A stretch of 64,000 bases of DNA from Phycisphaeraceae bacterium. Its GTDB lineage: Bacteria; Planctomycetota; Phycisphaerae; Phycisphaerales; UBA1924. The position numbers were made by a program, and so were the translations under genes. The notes beneath the pieces are model-generated. The model was not told the origin of the DNA. It made no database searches and saw only the letters and a list, made by a program, of their open reading frames with translations. Location: assembly GCA_020639235.1 (NCBI GenBank), contig JACKHC010000001.1:1240001-1304000 (forward strand). The letters are read 5' to 3'. Positions 50,075 through 58,693 of the stretch are shown piece by piece (within the stretch, counting starts at the first letter, position 1; every line of letters starts with the position of its first letter).

Positions 50075-51217
50075 CTATCTCGGCTCCGGCGCATCCAGAG
50101 TCACGCGCACATCCATCCGATCCCGCCCGCGCCGGATCGTCACCGCGACCTCATCGCCCACCTTCGCACTCTCCAGCGCCTCGCGCAGCGCGTTGTAGTT
50201 GGCGATGGGCCGCCCATCGATCGCCTCGATCACATCCCCCGCAACGATGTACCCATCAGCCCGGCGCTCGATCCCGCGAATCCCCGCCCGTGCCGCAGGC
50301 CCGCCCTCGAGCACGTCCTGAATCATCACCCCCTGCCGCAGCCCGAATCGCGCCGCCAGATTGGGGTCCACGCGGATGATCCCCATCGTCGGGGTGAACT
50401 TCCGCCCGTACACGATCAACTCGGGCACCACCTGGTTCACCGTGTCCACCGGCACCGCGAACCCGATCCCCGCGCTCGCCCCCGTCGGGCTCTTGATCGC
50501 AGTCGTAATCCCGATCAACCGCCCCGCGCTGTCTAGCAACGGCCCACCCGAGTTCCCCGGATTGATCGCAGCGTCCGTCTGCAGCACGCCCGTAATCATC
50601 CGACCCGACGGGGACTCAATCGTCCGGCCGATCGCGCTCAGCAGACCGGTCGTAAAGGTGTAGTCCAGCCCGAAGGGGCTCCCGATCGCGTACACCCGCT
50701 GCCCCACGCGCAGATCATCCGAACTCCCGACCTCGATCGGCTTGAGCACACTCGCCGGCGCCTCGATCTTGAGCAGCGCCAGGTCCTCATCGGGCGCGAC
50801 ACCGATCAACTCCGCCGGCCACGTGGAGCCATCCGACAAAACAACCTGCGCCGAGTTCGCGTCCTGAATCACATGGAAGTTCGTCACCACATGACCATCC
50901 GTGTCCCAGATGAACGCCGATCCCGTCCCGTTCACCACCTGCCGCCTCGGCTCCATGAAGAACCCGCGCCCCTCGACTACCCGCCGCGTATCCACATACG
51001 CCACGCTCGCCGATACGCGCTCAAACAGCTCGACAACCTGCAGTTCTTCCGCCGGGAGCGCCCCACGCGGCGTCACAGCCCTCGGCTCGGCCGCCGGCGC
51101 ATCCGCGCTCGTCCCCGGCTGCCGCGCCGTCGCGTACCCGATCACCGCCGCTCCGATGATCACCCCGCTGATGACTCGTCCGATCCGTCCCATCCCGCAG
51201 GTTTGTGCATTGGTCAT
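50075..51217 (-). CDS. HtrA/DegP-type trypsin-like serine protease with one PDZ domain
   Basis: A 380-residue exported protease. One N-terminal hydrophobic segment (about residues 15-32) acts as signal or anchor. The protease domain has N-F-H-V (His), D-E-D-L-A-L-L-K (Asp) and N-P-G-N-S-G-G-P-L (Ser), followed by one PDZ domain (about residues 285-372) including G-V-M-I-Q-D-V. It handles misfolded envelope proteins. The ATG is eight bases from TAGAAT, without a ribosome site. It stands alone between the amidotransferase and the SpoIIE-type phosphatase. Confidence 0.9.
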   Translation of the reverse strand: MTNAQTCGMGRIGRVISGVIIGAAVIGYATARQPGTSADAPAAEPRAVTPRGALPAEELQVVELFERVSASVAYVDTRRVVEGRGFFMEPRRQVVNGTGSAFIWDTDGHVVTNFHVIQDANSAQVVLSDGSTWPAELIGVAPDEDLALLKIEAPASVLKPIEVGSSDDLRVGQRVYAIGSPFGLDYTFTTGLLSAIGRTIESPSGRMITGVLQTDAAINPGNSGGPLLDSAGRLIGITTAIKSPTGASAGIGFAVPVDTVNQVVPELIVYGRKFTPTMGIIRVDPNLAARFGLRQGVMIQDVLEGGPAARAGIRGIERRADGYIVAGDVIEAIDGRPIANYNALREALESAKVGDEVAVTIRRGRDRMDVRVTLDAPEPR

Positions 51218-51225
51218 ATCGCGGA

Positions 51226-51231
51226 ATTCTA
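51226..51231 (-). promoter_or_regulatory. -10 element, near-leaderless start of the HtrA gene
   Basis: TAGAAT on the minus strand ends eight bases before ATG 51217. Confidence 0.45.
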
Positions 51232-51256
51232 TCCGAACCCCGCACACCGGTTGCGG

Positions 51257-52129
51257 TCACACCTTGCTCAGACCGAGAAGCCGCGCGTATGTCGTCAGCC
51301 GCTCACCGACTGACATCCGAGGCGGGTCGCTCCCGTTGTGGTGCAGCACCATCACCGTCAAATCGTCGTCCGGTTCCCGACCGCCTCCGTACGCCCGCAC
51401 GCGCCCGATCAGCTCGTGCGCCAAGCACTCCGGCCGGGCCGCATCGATTCCCTCGCACATCCGCGCCAGACCCTCCGCCCCGAGCATCGCGCCGGTCCTG
51501 TCACGCTGCTCCATCATCGAGTCCGTGTAGATCACCACGATGTCGCCCGCCGACAGAGCGATCGCCTGCTGCACGTACTCCGTGGGCTCGATCACACCCA
51601 GCGGCAGCCCCCGAATCCCGGTCTCCCGCGATGACTCCGCCTCCGGCTCCACCACCGACCACGCGCCCGACTCCGCCCGGAATACGATGGGAGGCGGATG
51701 CCCCGCGTTGCACAGTATCAGGTGATCGCTCGGCGCGAAATAGGTCGCCAGAATCGCCGTCGCAAACACACCAAGCCGCGACTGCTCCAGAAACGCCTCG
51801 TTCAACGCGCACGCGAACCTCGACTGGTCCACCGTGTTGATGCTCTTGCGCATCAGGTTCCGCAGCGTCACCGCGAGGTCCGAAACCGCGCCGCCGTGAC
51901 CCGCGACATCCGCAACCGCAAACCGCGCAATCTTCCCAGCAGCGCACATCGACACATAGTGAATATCCCCGCCGCTCTCCGCCCCGTCGTGAGGACGGCT
52001 CACGACCCACGCGTCAATCCCCGGAGAACTCACGCCCGAGTCGATCGCGCGATTGCCGCCCCAGATCTCCATACACGACATCGAGTACGTCTCGCCCGCC
52101 ACCCCCGTCTCGCTCATCGCTAGCGTCAT
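51257..52129 (-). CDS. SpoIIE/RsbU-type PP2C serine phosphatase
   Basis: A 290-residue phosphatase with the RsbU/SpoIIE catalytic domain across most of its length: V-A-D-V-A-G-H-G (about residues 71-78), L-C-N-A-G-H-P-P (about 140-147), G-D-I-V-V-I-Y-T-D-S-M-M-E (about 194-206) and D-D-D-L-T-V-M-V-L (about 258-266), which give the acidic metal residues. Such enzymes dephosphorylate anti-anti-sigma factors. No sensor domain is fused and no STAS or anti-sigma partner is adjacent. GGGAGG eight bases before ATG 52129 fixes the start. Divergent from adenine deaminase. Confidence 0.85.
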   Translation of the reverse strand: MTLAMSETGVAGETYSMSCMEIWGGNRAIDSGVSSPGIDAWVVSRPHDGAESGGDIHYVSMCAAGKIARFAVADVAGHGGAVSDLAVTLRNLMRKSINTVDQSRFACALNEAFLEQSRLGVFATAILATYFAPSDHLILCNAGHPPPIVFRAESGAWSVVEPEAESSRETGIRGLPLGVIEPTEYVQQAIALSAGDIVVIYTDSMMEQRDRTGAMLGAEGLARMCEGIDAARPECLAHELIGRVRAYGGGREPDDDLTVMVLHHNGSDPPRMSVGERLTTYARLLGLSKV

Positions 52130-52200
52130 CGACTCGCCTCCCGTTGCTTCAAAGAAGCAATCCAACCGCCCCGCCCAGACTCCTATTCCGCGATCCGAGC

Positions 52201-52206
52201 CATAAT
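52201..52206 (+). promoter_or_regulatory. -10 element, leaderless start of adenine deaminase
   Basis: CATAAT ends six bases before ATG 52213 and has no ribosome site nearby. Confidence 0.45.
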
Positions 52207-52212
52207 GCCCCC

Positions 52213-53991
52213 ATGCCCAACGATCCCGTCACCCCCCAACTCCTCGCCGCCGCCCGGGGCGACTCGCCCCCATCCCGAATCCTCGCCAACGCCCGCATCG
52301 TCAATGTCTTCACGGGCGAGATCGAAGCCGCAGACCTCGCCCTCTATGGAACCCGCATCGCCGCCGTCGCGCCGCGGTTGTCGTCCACCGAAGCAGAACG
52401 CATCGACCTCAAGGACGCCTTCGCCGCGCCCGGGCTCATCGACGCCCACATGCATGTCGAGTCCACCATGCTCCCGCCCACCGGGTTCGCATCCCTCGCG
52501 CTCCCCCACGCCACCACAGCCGCCGTCTTCGACCCGCACGAGATCGCCAATGTCCTGGGCTTGCCCGGAATCCAATGGCTCATGGACAACGCAACCCACG
52601 CGCCTTTCACCGCGCTCTGGGCCGCCTCCTCGTGCGTGCCCAGCTGCCACCTCGAAACCAACGGCTGCATACTCACCGCCGATGACCTCGCCCCGCTATT
52701 CGACGACGACCGCGTCGTCGCCCTCGCCGAAATGATGAACTTCCCGGGCGTCGTCCACGCCGACCCCGAGGTTCTCAAGAAAGTCAACATGGGTCTCGCG
52801 CGCCGCATCGTCGACGGCCATTGCCCCGGCCTCACCGGCCGCGCACTCCAGGCCTATGTCGCGTCCGGTGTCTCATCCGATCACGAAGCCACCACCGCCG
52901 ATGAAGCCCGCGAGAAACTCCGACTGGGAATGCAGGTCTTCATCCGCGAAGGGTCCGCAGCACGAAACCTCGAAGCCCTCCTCCCGCTCGTGATGGAGTT
53001 CCCCCACGCCCTCTCGCGCTTCTGCTTCTGCACCGACGACCGCCACCCCGCCGACCTCCGCGAGCAAGGCCATATCGACAACATCATCCGAAAGGCCGTC
53101 GCGCTGGGGCTCGACCCCGTCCGGGCCATCACCATCGGTTCCCTCAACACCGCGCGCCACTACCGACAGCGCGACCTCGGCGCCATCGCGCCGGGCTATC
53201 GCGCCGACCTATTCGTCTTCGACGATCTCAACAACATCCAACCCCGACTCGTCTATCGACACGGCGAACCCGTCGCCCGAGATGGCCAGTACCTCGGCCC
53301 GACGCCTCCCGTCGCCGGCTATCCCAAATCACCGGTCCGCCTGCCTTCCGATCTTTCCGCCGACTCATTCGCCGTACGCGCACCCGGCGGCGCAAGAGTC
53401 CGCGTCATCGGCATGGACCCGCACCAACTCATCACCGAGCACCTCATCGAAGACGCGAAGATTGTGGGTGGCCTCGCCGTCGCCGATCCCTCGCGCGACA
53501 TCCTCAAGATCGCCGTAATCGAGCGCCACCACGCCACCGGCAACATCGGCCTCGGCTTCGTCAAGGGCTTCAAGTTCAAGGGCGGCGCGCTCGCCTCCAC
53601 CGTCGGCCACGATGCGCACAACCTCGCCGTCGTGGGAGACAACGACGCCGACATGCTCGCCGCAGCACGCGCATTGCATGACGCCGGCGGGAGTGGGGGG
53701 AGTGGGGGGGGTGGGGGGGGCGGGGGGGGCGGCCAGTGCGTCGTCGCGGGCGGCAAAGTCCTCGCGCTCCTCCCGCTCCCCATCGCCGGCCTCATGTCCG
53801 ATCAGCCCGCACAGACCGTCATCGATCAACAGGCGAAGGTCCTGCGCGCAACACAATCGCTCGGCTGCCCGCACCATGACCCGTTCATGCCGCTGAGTTT
53901 CATGCCCCTGCCCGTCATCCCGAAACTCAAACTCTCCGACAAAGGCCTCGTCGATGTCGAGAAGTTCGAAATCGTCCCCCTGATCGTCTAG
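52213..53991 (+). CDS. ade: Adenine deaminase with an in-frame polyglycine insertion
   Basis: A 592-residue amidohydrolase that converts adenine to hypoxanthine. The barrel has G-L-I-D-A-H-M-H-V-E-S-T-M (about residues 75-87), D-P-H-E-I-A-N-V (about 111-118), H-C-P-G-L (about 198-202) and C-T-D-D-R-H-P (about 275-281). The C-terminal half (about 400-592) has V-G-H-D-A-H-N and L-P-L-P-I-A-G-L-M-S. Between L-H-D-A-G and Q-C-V-V a Ser/Gly stretch of about 17 residues, including ten consecutive glycines, replaces the usual two- or three-glycine turn. It is encoded by a G-tract of several runs, so frameshifts by slippage are possible. The stop forms CTAG with the convergent gene. Confidence 0.92.
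   Translation: MPNDPVTPQLLAAARGDSPPSRILANARIVNVFTGEIEAADLALYGTRIAAVAPRLSSTEAERIDLKDAFAAPGLIDAHMHVESTMLPPTGFASLALPHATTAAVFDPHEIANVLGLPGIQWLMDNATHAPFTALWAASSCVPSCHLETNGCILTADDLAPLFDDDRVVALAEMMNFPGVVHADPEVLKKVNMGLARRIVDGHCPGLTGRALQAYVASGVSSDHEATTADEAREKLRLGMQVFIREGSAARNLEALLPLVMEFPHALSRFCFCTDDRHPADLREQGHIDNIIRKAVALGLDPVRAITIGSLNTARHYRQRDLGAIAPGYRADLFVFDDLNNIQPRLVYRHGEPVARDGQYLGPTPPVAGYPKSPVRLPSDLSADSFAVRAPGGARVRVIGMDPHQLITEHLIEDAKIVGGLAVADPSRDILKIAVIERHHATGNIGLGFVKGFKFKGGALASTVGHDAHNLAVVGDNDADMLAAARALHDAGGSGGSGGGGGGGGGGQCVVAGGKVLALLPLPIAGLMSDQPAQTVIDQQAKVLRATQSLGCPHHDPFMPLSFMPLPVIPKLKLSDKGLVDVEKFEIVPLIV
53689..53732 (+). repeat. G-tract array inside adenine deaminase
   Basis: Runs of 4-8 G separated by A-G-T, T or C: GAGTGGGGGGAGT then GGGGGGG, T-G8 and C-G8. 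The opening 18-mer GAGTGGGGGGAGTGGGGG is identical to one in the Eis-like gene at 4693-4710. Four or more runs of at least three G predict a G-quadruplex on the coding strand. Confidence 0.8.
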
Positions 53992-54182
53992 CCCGCCCGC
54001 CGCTCGTCGCCCGACGACGTTGCGCGCTCCACATCACCATCCCCCGACGCCTGCTTCTCGGCCTGCTCGCGCTCCCACTGTTCGCGGTCCTCGCGGATCT
54101 TCGCCCACTTGTCCTTCTCTTGATGACCCGCCGGAGTGATCCCGTTGGCCAGAAGCATGAAGTTGATGAATCGTTTGAACAC
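53988..54182 (-). CDS. Small hypothetical protein with charged C-terminal helix
   Basis: A 64-residue frame with a hydrophobic N-terminal half (F-K-R-F-I-N-F-M-L-L-A-N) and a highly charged helix after it (Q-E-K-D-K-W-A-K-I-R-E-D-R-E-Q-W-E-R-E-Q). The start is GTG 54182, with GAGG a few bases upstream. Its TAG shares the CTAG palindrome of the adenine deaminase stop, so the two end within the same four bases. No family is recognised. The even amphipathic helix and neat ending support a real gene, but the evidence is modest. Confidence 0.45.
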   Translation of the reverse strand: MFKRFINFMLLANGITPAGHQEKDKWAKIREDREQWEREQAEKQASGDGDVERATSSGDERRAG

Positions 54183-54278
54183 TTCCTCTTATCTCCGAGA
54201 TCAACTCTTGGGCACTGCGCCCGCGATCGTCCGTCTAGGGCTGATACTGTAGCCATCGGCCAACCACCGGAGCCGCCC

Positions 54279-56153
54279 ATGAAACACCAACTTGTTCAGT
54301 GGTTGTTCGCCGCCGCCTGCCTCGTCACCGTCCCGGGCTGCAATCTCAACGATCGCGCCGGGCGTGGCTTTGAGCCAATCGTCCGCGCACTCGAACCCGT
54401 CGCGCAGGAAAATCAGCGCCGAAACGCGCAGTATTCCCACGGCGCCGTCGCCGCCGACCACCCCCTCGCATCCTGGGCCGGCGCCGAGATGCTCCGCCAA
54501 GGTGGCAACGCCGTCGACGCCGCCGTTGCGACCAGTTTCGCCCTCTCCGTCGTCCGACCCGAGTCCTGCGGCATCGGGGGCGGCGGCTTCATGCTTATCC
54601 ACCTCACCGACGACCCTCGCACACGCGCAACGGGCGACGCCGTCACCGTCGCGCTCGACTACCGCGAACGCGCGCCCGCAGCCATCACACCCGGCTACTT
54701 CGAGAACCTCCCCGACGACGCCAGCACCTTCACCGGGCACGCCGTCGCCATCCCCGCGACAGTCCACGGCCTCCTCACCGCGCTCGAAACCTTCGGCACG
54801 CTCGACCGCGCCACCGTCATCGCCCCCGCCGTCCGCATCGCCCGCGAGGGCTTCAAGCCCGATGCGCACCACAAACAGTGCATCGACACCATGCTCGCTT
54901 CCCTCGACGCGCGCCACGACCAATCCCCCTCCGCGCAATGGCTCCGCGCGACATACGCCAACACCGAACGCATCATCAACGAGCCGCAGGCCCGCGCACT
55001 CGAGATCATCGCCCGCGACGGCCGCAGCGCCTTCCAGTCCGGCGAGATCTCCCGCGCCATCGTCGCCGCCGTCCGCGAGCACTCTGGCTCGCTCACGCTC
55101 GATGACATGGCCCATTACGAACCAAAGATCGTCGCGCCACTCTGGGGCTCTTTCCGCGGCCACCGCATCGCATCCATGCCCCTCCCCTCCAGCGGCGGCA
55201 TCACCATCCTCCAGATCCTCCACATGATGGAGCGCTGGCTCCCAGCCATCGAAGCGTTCGGATCAACTTCACCTGAATACTCTCACCTCCTGGCCGAGTG
55301 CATGAAGCACGCCTTCTCCGATCGCGCCGAGTACCTGGGCGATCCTGAGTTCGCCGACATCCCCGTCGCGCAACTCCTCGACCCCGCCTACCTCGACGCC
55401 CGCGCCCAAGCCATCGACATGTCGCGCACCTTCCCCCCCGAGCACTACACCGAAATCAGCGCAGAAGCGTTCCCCAACGACGCCGGCACCAGCCACATGA
55501 GCATCGTCGATCAGTGGGGCAACGCCGTCGCGTGCACCGAGACCATCAACCTCGAGTTCGGCTCGCGTATCGCCGTCCCCGAGTTCGGCTTCTGCCTCAA
55601 CAACCAGATGGACGACTTCCAGACAAGGGGGGGGCGCGGCACCGTCAACGCCTTCGGCCTCGTCCAGTCCGATCGCAACCTCCCCGAAGCCGGCAAGCGC
55701 CCCCTCTCCAGCATGTCACCCACCATCGTCTTCGACGAAGCAGACCATGTGGAACTCGTCGCCGGCGCCTCCGGCGGGCCCCGCATCATCTCGGGCACCG
55801 TCCAGGGCATCCTCAATGTCCTCGTGTGGGACCGCACCGCCTACGAAGCGGTCTTCGAGGGGCGCATCCACCACCAGTGGATGCCCGACTTGCTCTACTT
55901 CGACTACCCCCCGATGGGCCCAGACATGCTGGAGGCGGTCACGCACTTCCAGTCAAACGAGGAACTCCTCGAGGAATACGAGATCAGAGGCCAACTCTGG
56001 ATCAACTCAATCTCCCGCCTCGGGCACACACTCTCCCAGCGCGACGACATCGCCCACGTCCAGCTCATCCGCCGCGCCACAAACGCCAACGGCATCCGCG
56101 TCTGGCAGGCCGCATCCGACCCCCGCAAGGGCGGCGCGCCCGACGGCCACTAG
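54279..56153 (+). CDS. ggt: Gamma-glutamyltransferase, lipoprotein form
   Basis: A 624-residue Ntn-hydrolase that removes or transfers gamma-glutamyl groups, for instance from glutathione. The signal ends in V-P-G-C (cysteine 21), a lipobox. The precursor is cut before the nucleophile threonine in D-A-G-T-S-H-M-S-I-V-D-Q (about residue 406-417), which is intact. Further motifs are S-G-G-I-T-I (about 307-312), G-F-C-L-N-N-Q-M-D-D-F (about 439-449) and P-L-S-S-M-S-P-T-I (about 480-488). A G8 tract at 55627 falls in a loop. CGGAG precedes the ATG. Confidence 0.92.
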   Translation: MKHQLVQWLFAAACLVTVPGCNLNDRAGRGFEPIVRALEPVAQENQRRNAQYSHGAVAADHPLASWAGAEMLRQGGNAVDAAVATSFALSVVRPESCGIGGGGFMLIHLTDDPRTRATGDAVTVALDYRERAPAAITPGYFENLPDDASTFTGHAVAIPATVHGLLTALETFGTLDRATVIAPAVRIAREGFKPDAHHKQCIDTMLASLDARHDQSPSAQWLRATYANTERIINEPQARALEIIARDGRSAFQSGEISRAIVAAVREHSGSLTLDDMAHYEPKIVAPLWGSFRGHRIASMPLPSSGGITILQILHMMERWLPAIEAFGSTSPEYSHLLAECMKHAFSDRAEYLGDPEFADIPVAQLLDPAYLDARAQAIDMSRTFPPEHYTEISAEAFPNDAGTSHMSIVDQWGNAVACTETINLEFGSRIAVPEFGFCLNNQMDDFQTRGGRGTVNAFGLVQSDRNLPEAGKRPLSSMSPTIVFDEADHVELVAGASGGPRIISGTVQGILNVLVWDRTAYEAVFEGRIHHQWMPDLLYFDYPPMGPDMLEAVTHFQSNEELLEEYEIRGQLWINSISRLGHTLSQRDDIAHVQLIRRATNANGIRVWQAASDPRKGGAPDGH

Positions 56154-56324
56154 CCCCGATGTAAGTTCCCGCAAACCCGGCCCATAGCACGCCGCGCACC
56201 ATTCTGAGAAGATGGGGGCGGCCCCCACGCCGCGACGCGTCCGAGAATGCCGCACGCGGGACATGCACGACAACCCCGGATTTCCCAATATTCATTCGGA
56301 AACTTCTCGGAGGCACCGCGACGC

Positions 56325-56990
56325 ATGGACTTCTTCTTCGGCGATACACCATCATCCGTCTTCACCGCATCCGCAATCTTCGGCACCGTCTTCTTCCTCA
56401 TCCGCCTCGCCCTCATGTTCATGGGCGTGGGCGACACCGACTTCGATGGCGGTGGGGGGGGTGGGGGTGGCGGGGGCGATTTTGGGGGCGGGCACGACGC
56501 CGGATTTGACATGGGCCACCTCGATGTCGACCCAACCATCGACGCCCACCACCCCGACTCCTCGCACGCATTCAAGATGCTCTCCATCCAGAGCATCGCC
56601 ACATTCATCATGGGCTTCGGCTGGGGTGCCATCGGCGCCTACCGCGGCTCCGACATGGGCGTGGGCGCATCACTCGCCATCGGCGCGATCATCGGCGTCG
56701 CCATGGTCTGGCTCCTCGGGTGGCTCCTCAAGGGTGTCTACGACCTCCAATCCTCCGGCAACTTCCCCATCCGCGCCCTCGTCGGCAGACCCGGAGAGGT
56801 CTACCTCACTGTGCCCGCAGCCCGTGGCCCCAAACCCGGCGTCGGCAAGGTCCGCGTGACTTTCGACAGCCGGCGACGAATCTTCAACGCGCTCTCCGAG
56901 GGCGACGCGATTCCCACCGGCTCGCGCGTCCGCGTTGTCCGCGTCCATGACGATCTGACTCTCACCGTCGCGCCCGACGCGACTTCCTGA
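56325..56990 (+). CDS. NfeD/OB-fold small membrane protein with glycine-rich linker
   Basis: A 221-residue membrane protein with about three hydrophobic segments (about residues 12-35, 88-108, 115-138) and a C-terminal OB-like domain (about 145-221: G-R-P-G-E-V-Y-L-T-V ... R-V-R-V-V-R-V-H-D-D-L-T-L-T-V). The order and its position next to flotillin match NfeD-type partners (YuaF/YqfA). A run of about ten glycines (G-tract near 56447-56494) lies in the first loop. CGGAGG precedes the ATG. Its stop overlaps the flotillin region, with TGATGG. Confidence 0.75.
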   Translation: MDFFFGDTPSSVFTASAIFGTVFFLIRLALMFMGVGDTDFDGGGGGGGGGGDFGGGHDAGFDMGHLDVDPTIDAHHPDSSHAFKMLSIQSIATFIMGFGWGAIGAYRGSDMGVGASLAIGAIIGVAMVWLLGWLLKGVYDLQSSGNFPIRALVGRPGEVYLTVPAARGPKPGVGKVRVTFDSRRRIFNALSEGDAIPTGSRVRVVRVHDDLTLTVAPDATS

Positions 56991-57001
56991 TGGAGCAACC
57001 A

Positions 57002-58633
57002 ATGACAGAATCTCTCCTGGTCCTCGCAGCCGATGCACCGAGCAAGAACATGCTCGTCTGGCTGGGTGTCGCGTTCGCCGCGCTGCTCATCTTCCTCTTC
57101 ATCACCGCCCTCATCATCAAGCAATACAAGCGCTGCCCCTCCAACCGCGTCCTGGTCGTCTACGGCAAAGTCGGCGCAAACCGCGCCGCCAAGTGCATGC
57201 ACGGCGGCGGCACATTCGTCATCCCGCTCATCCAGGACTACGCCTACATGTCGCTGGAGCCCCTCGTCATCGAGATCCCACTCGAAGGCGCGCTCTCCCT
57301 CAACAACATCCGCGTCAATGTCCCCTCAACCTTCACCGTGGGCATCTCCCGCGAACAGGCGCTCATGAACAACGCCGCCGAGCGCCTGCTCAATATGACA
57401 ACCCACCAGGTCCGCGAGCAGGCCCAGGACATCATCCTCGGACAACTCCGCCTCGTCATCGCCACCCTCACCATCGAGGAGATCAACAAAGACCGCGAGA
57501 AGTTTATGACGCTCGTCAACGAGAACGTCGAGCAGGAAATCAACAAGATCGGCCTCGAACTCATCAACGTGAACATCCGCGACATCACCGACGAGTCCGG
57601 GTACATCGAGGCCATCGGCAAGCGCGCCGCCGCCGAAGCCGTCAACCGCGCCAAGGTCGAGGTCGCCCAGCAGGAACGCGACGGCGCGACAGGCGAGGCA
57701 ACCGCGATACGCGAGCGAGATGTAAGCGTCGCCAACGAACTCGCCTCGTCGCAGGAAGGCAAGAAACTCGCCGAGCAGAAGCAGCGTATCGCCGTCGCCG
57801 CCCTCGAAGCCCAGGCCGTCACGGGCGAAGTCGAGTCCAAGCGAAACCTCGAAATCGCCACCGCCGAACGCCTCGCCGAAACCATCGCCGCCAAGAAGCG
57901 CGCCGAGCAGGAGCAGCGAATCGCCGTAGCCAGCGCCGAAGCCATCGCCGTCGAAGGCGAGAACAAGTCGCAGGCCCAGATCGCCGAGTACAACGCCACC
58001 CTCGCAGAGGTCCGCGCCGAGTCCAAACGCCGCGCCGAGGTCGCATCAGCGTTGTCATTCGAGGCCATCCTCAAGGCCGAACGCGAGCAAGAACTCGCAC
58101 GCCTGGCCAAGGAGCAACTCGCGCCGCAGGAAATCGAGAAGAAGCGCATCGAGATCGCCGCCGAGGCGAGCGCCGAACGCTCCCGCCGCGAAGCCCGAGG
58201 CGAGGCCGACGCCGTTCTCGCCAGATATGAAGCGGAAGCCGAGGGCGTCCGTAAGGTCCTCGAAGCCAAGGCCGACGGCTACCGTAAACTCGTCGAAGCG
58301 TGCGCGCAGAACCCGCAAATCGCGCCCACACTCCTCATGATCGAGAAACTCCCCGAGATCGTCGCCGAGCAGGTCAAGGCCATCCAGAACCTCAAGATCG
58401 ACAAAATCACCGTCTGGGACTCCGGCAGCGGCAGCGCGAGCGGAAACGGCAACGGCAACATCACCACCCGCAAGGGCGCCACCGCCGACTTTCTCTCGGG
58501 AATGATCAGCGCCCTCCCGCAGGTCCACGAACTCGCCAACCAAGCCGGCATGGAACTCCCCGATTACCTCGGCCGCATGCGCGAGCAAGCACCAAGCCCC
58601 CGCAACAACGACAACGATCAGTCGACGCCCTGA
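57002..58633 (+). CDS. Flotillin-family membrane scaffold protein
   Basis: A 543-residue flotillin/SPFH protein. One N-terminal membrane helix (about residues 18-40) is followed by an SPFH domain (about 45-250, L-S-L-N-N-I-R-V-N-V-P-S-T-F-T-V-G-I) and a long Ala/Glu-rich coiled coil (about 220-450). The end (about 490-543) is Asn/Gly/Pro-rich. Flotillins organise ordered membrane microdomains; with NfeD-like partners they form the YuaF-FloT type unit. ATG 57002 is used because GGAG lies six bases before it; an in-frame ATG at 56990 lies on the preceding stop. Confidence 0.88.
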   Translation: MTESLLVLAADAPSKNMLVWLGVAFAALLIFLFITALIIKQYKRCPSNRVLVVYGKVGANRAAKCMHGGGTFVIPLIQDYAYMSLEPLVIEIPLEGALSLNNIRVNVPSTFTVGISREQALMNNAAERLLNMTTHQVREQAQDIILGQLRLVIATLTIEEINKDREKFMTLVNENVEQEINKIGLELINVNIRDITDESGYIEAIGKRAAAEAVNRAKVEVAQQERDGATGEATAIRERDVSVANELASSQEGKKLAEQKQRIAVAALEAQAVTGEVESKRNLEIATAERLAETIAAKKRAEQEQRIAVASAEAIAVEGENKSQAQIAEYNATLAEVRAESKRRAEVASALSFEAILKAEREQELARLAKEQLAPQEIEKKRIEIAAEASAERSRREARGEADAVLARYEAEAEGVRKVLEAKADGYRKLVEACAQNPQIAPTLLMIEKLPEIVAEQVKAIQNLKIDKITVWDSGSGSASGNGNGNITTRKGATADFLSGMISALPQVHELANQAGMELPDYLGRMREQAPSPRNNDNDQSTP

Positions 58634-58645
58634 CGCCCGCTCCCC

Positions 58646-58651
58646 TAAACT
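58646..58651 (+). promoter_or_regulatory. Candidate -10 element for the histidine kinase gene
   Basis: TAAACT lies 42 bases before ATG 58694, right after the flotillin stop. A GCCGGGC/GCCCGGT hairpin lies in between. Confidence 0.35.
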
Positions 58652-58693
58652 GTTCCAGACGCCGGGCCGACCCGCCCGGTGAGGGAGCGTCGA

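Noticed and set aside
56213..56227. Short palindrome TGGGGGCGGCCCCCA upstream of the NfeD-like gene.
   Set aside because: One-base centre gives a poor RNA hairpin and no T-run; too short to call as a site.
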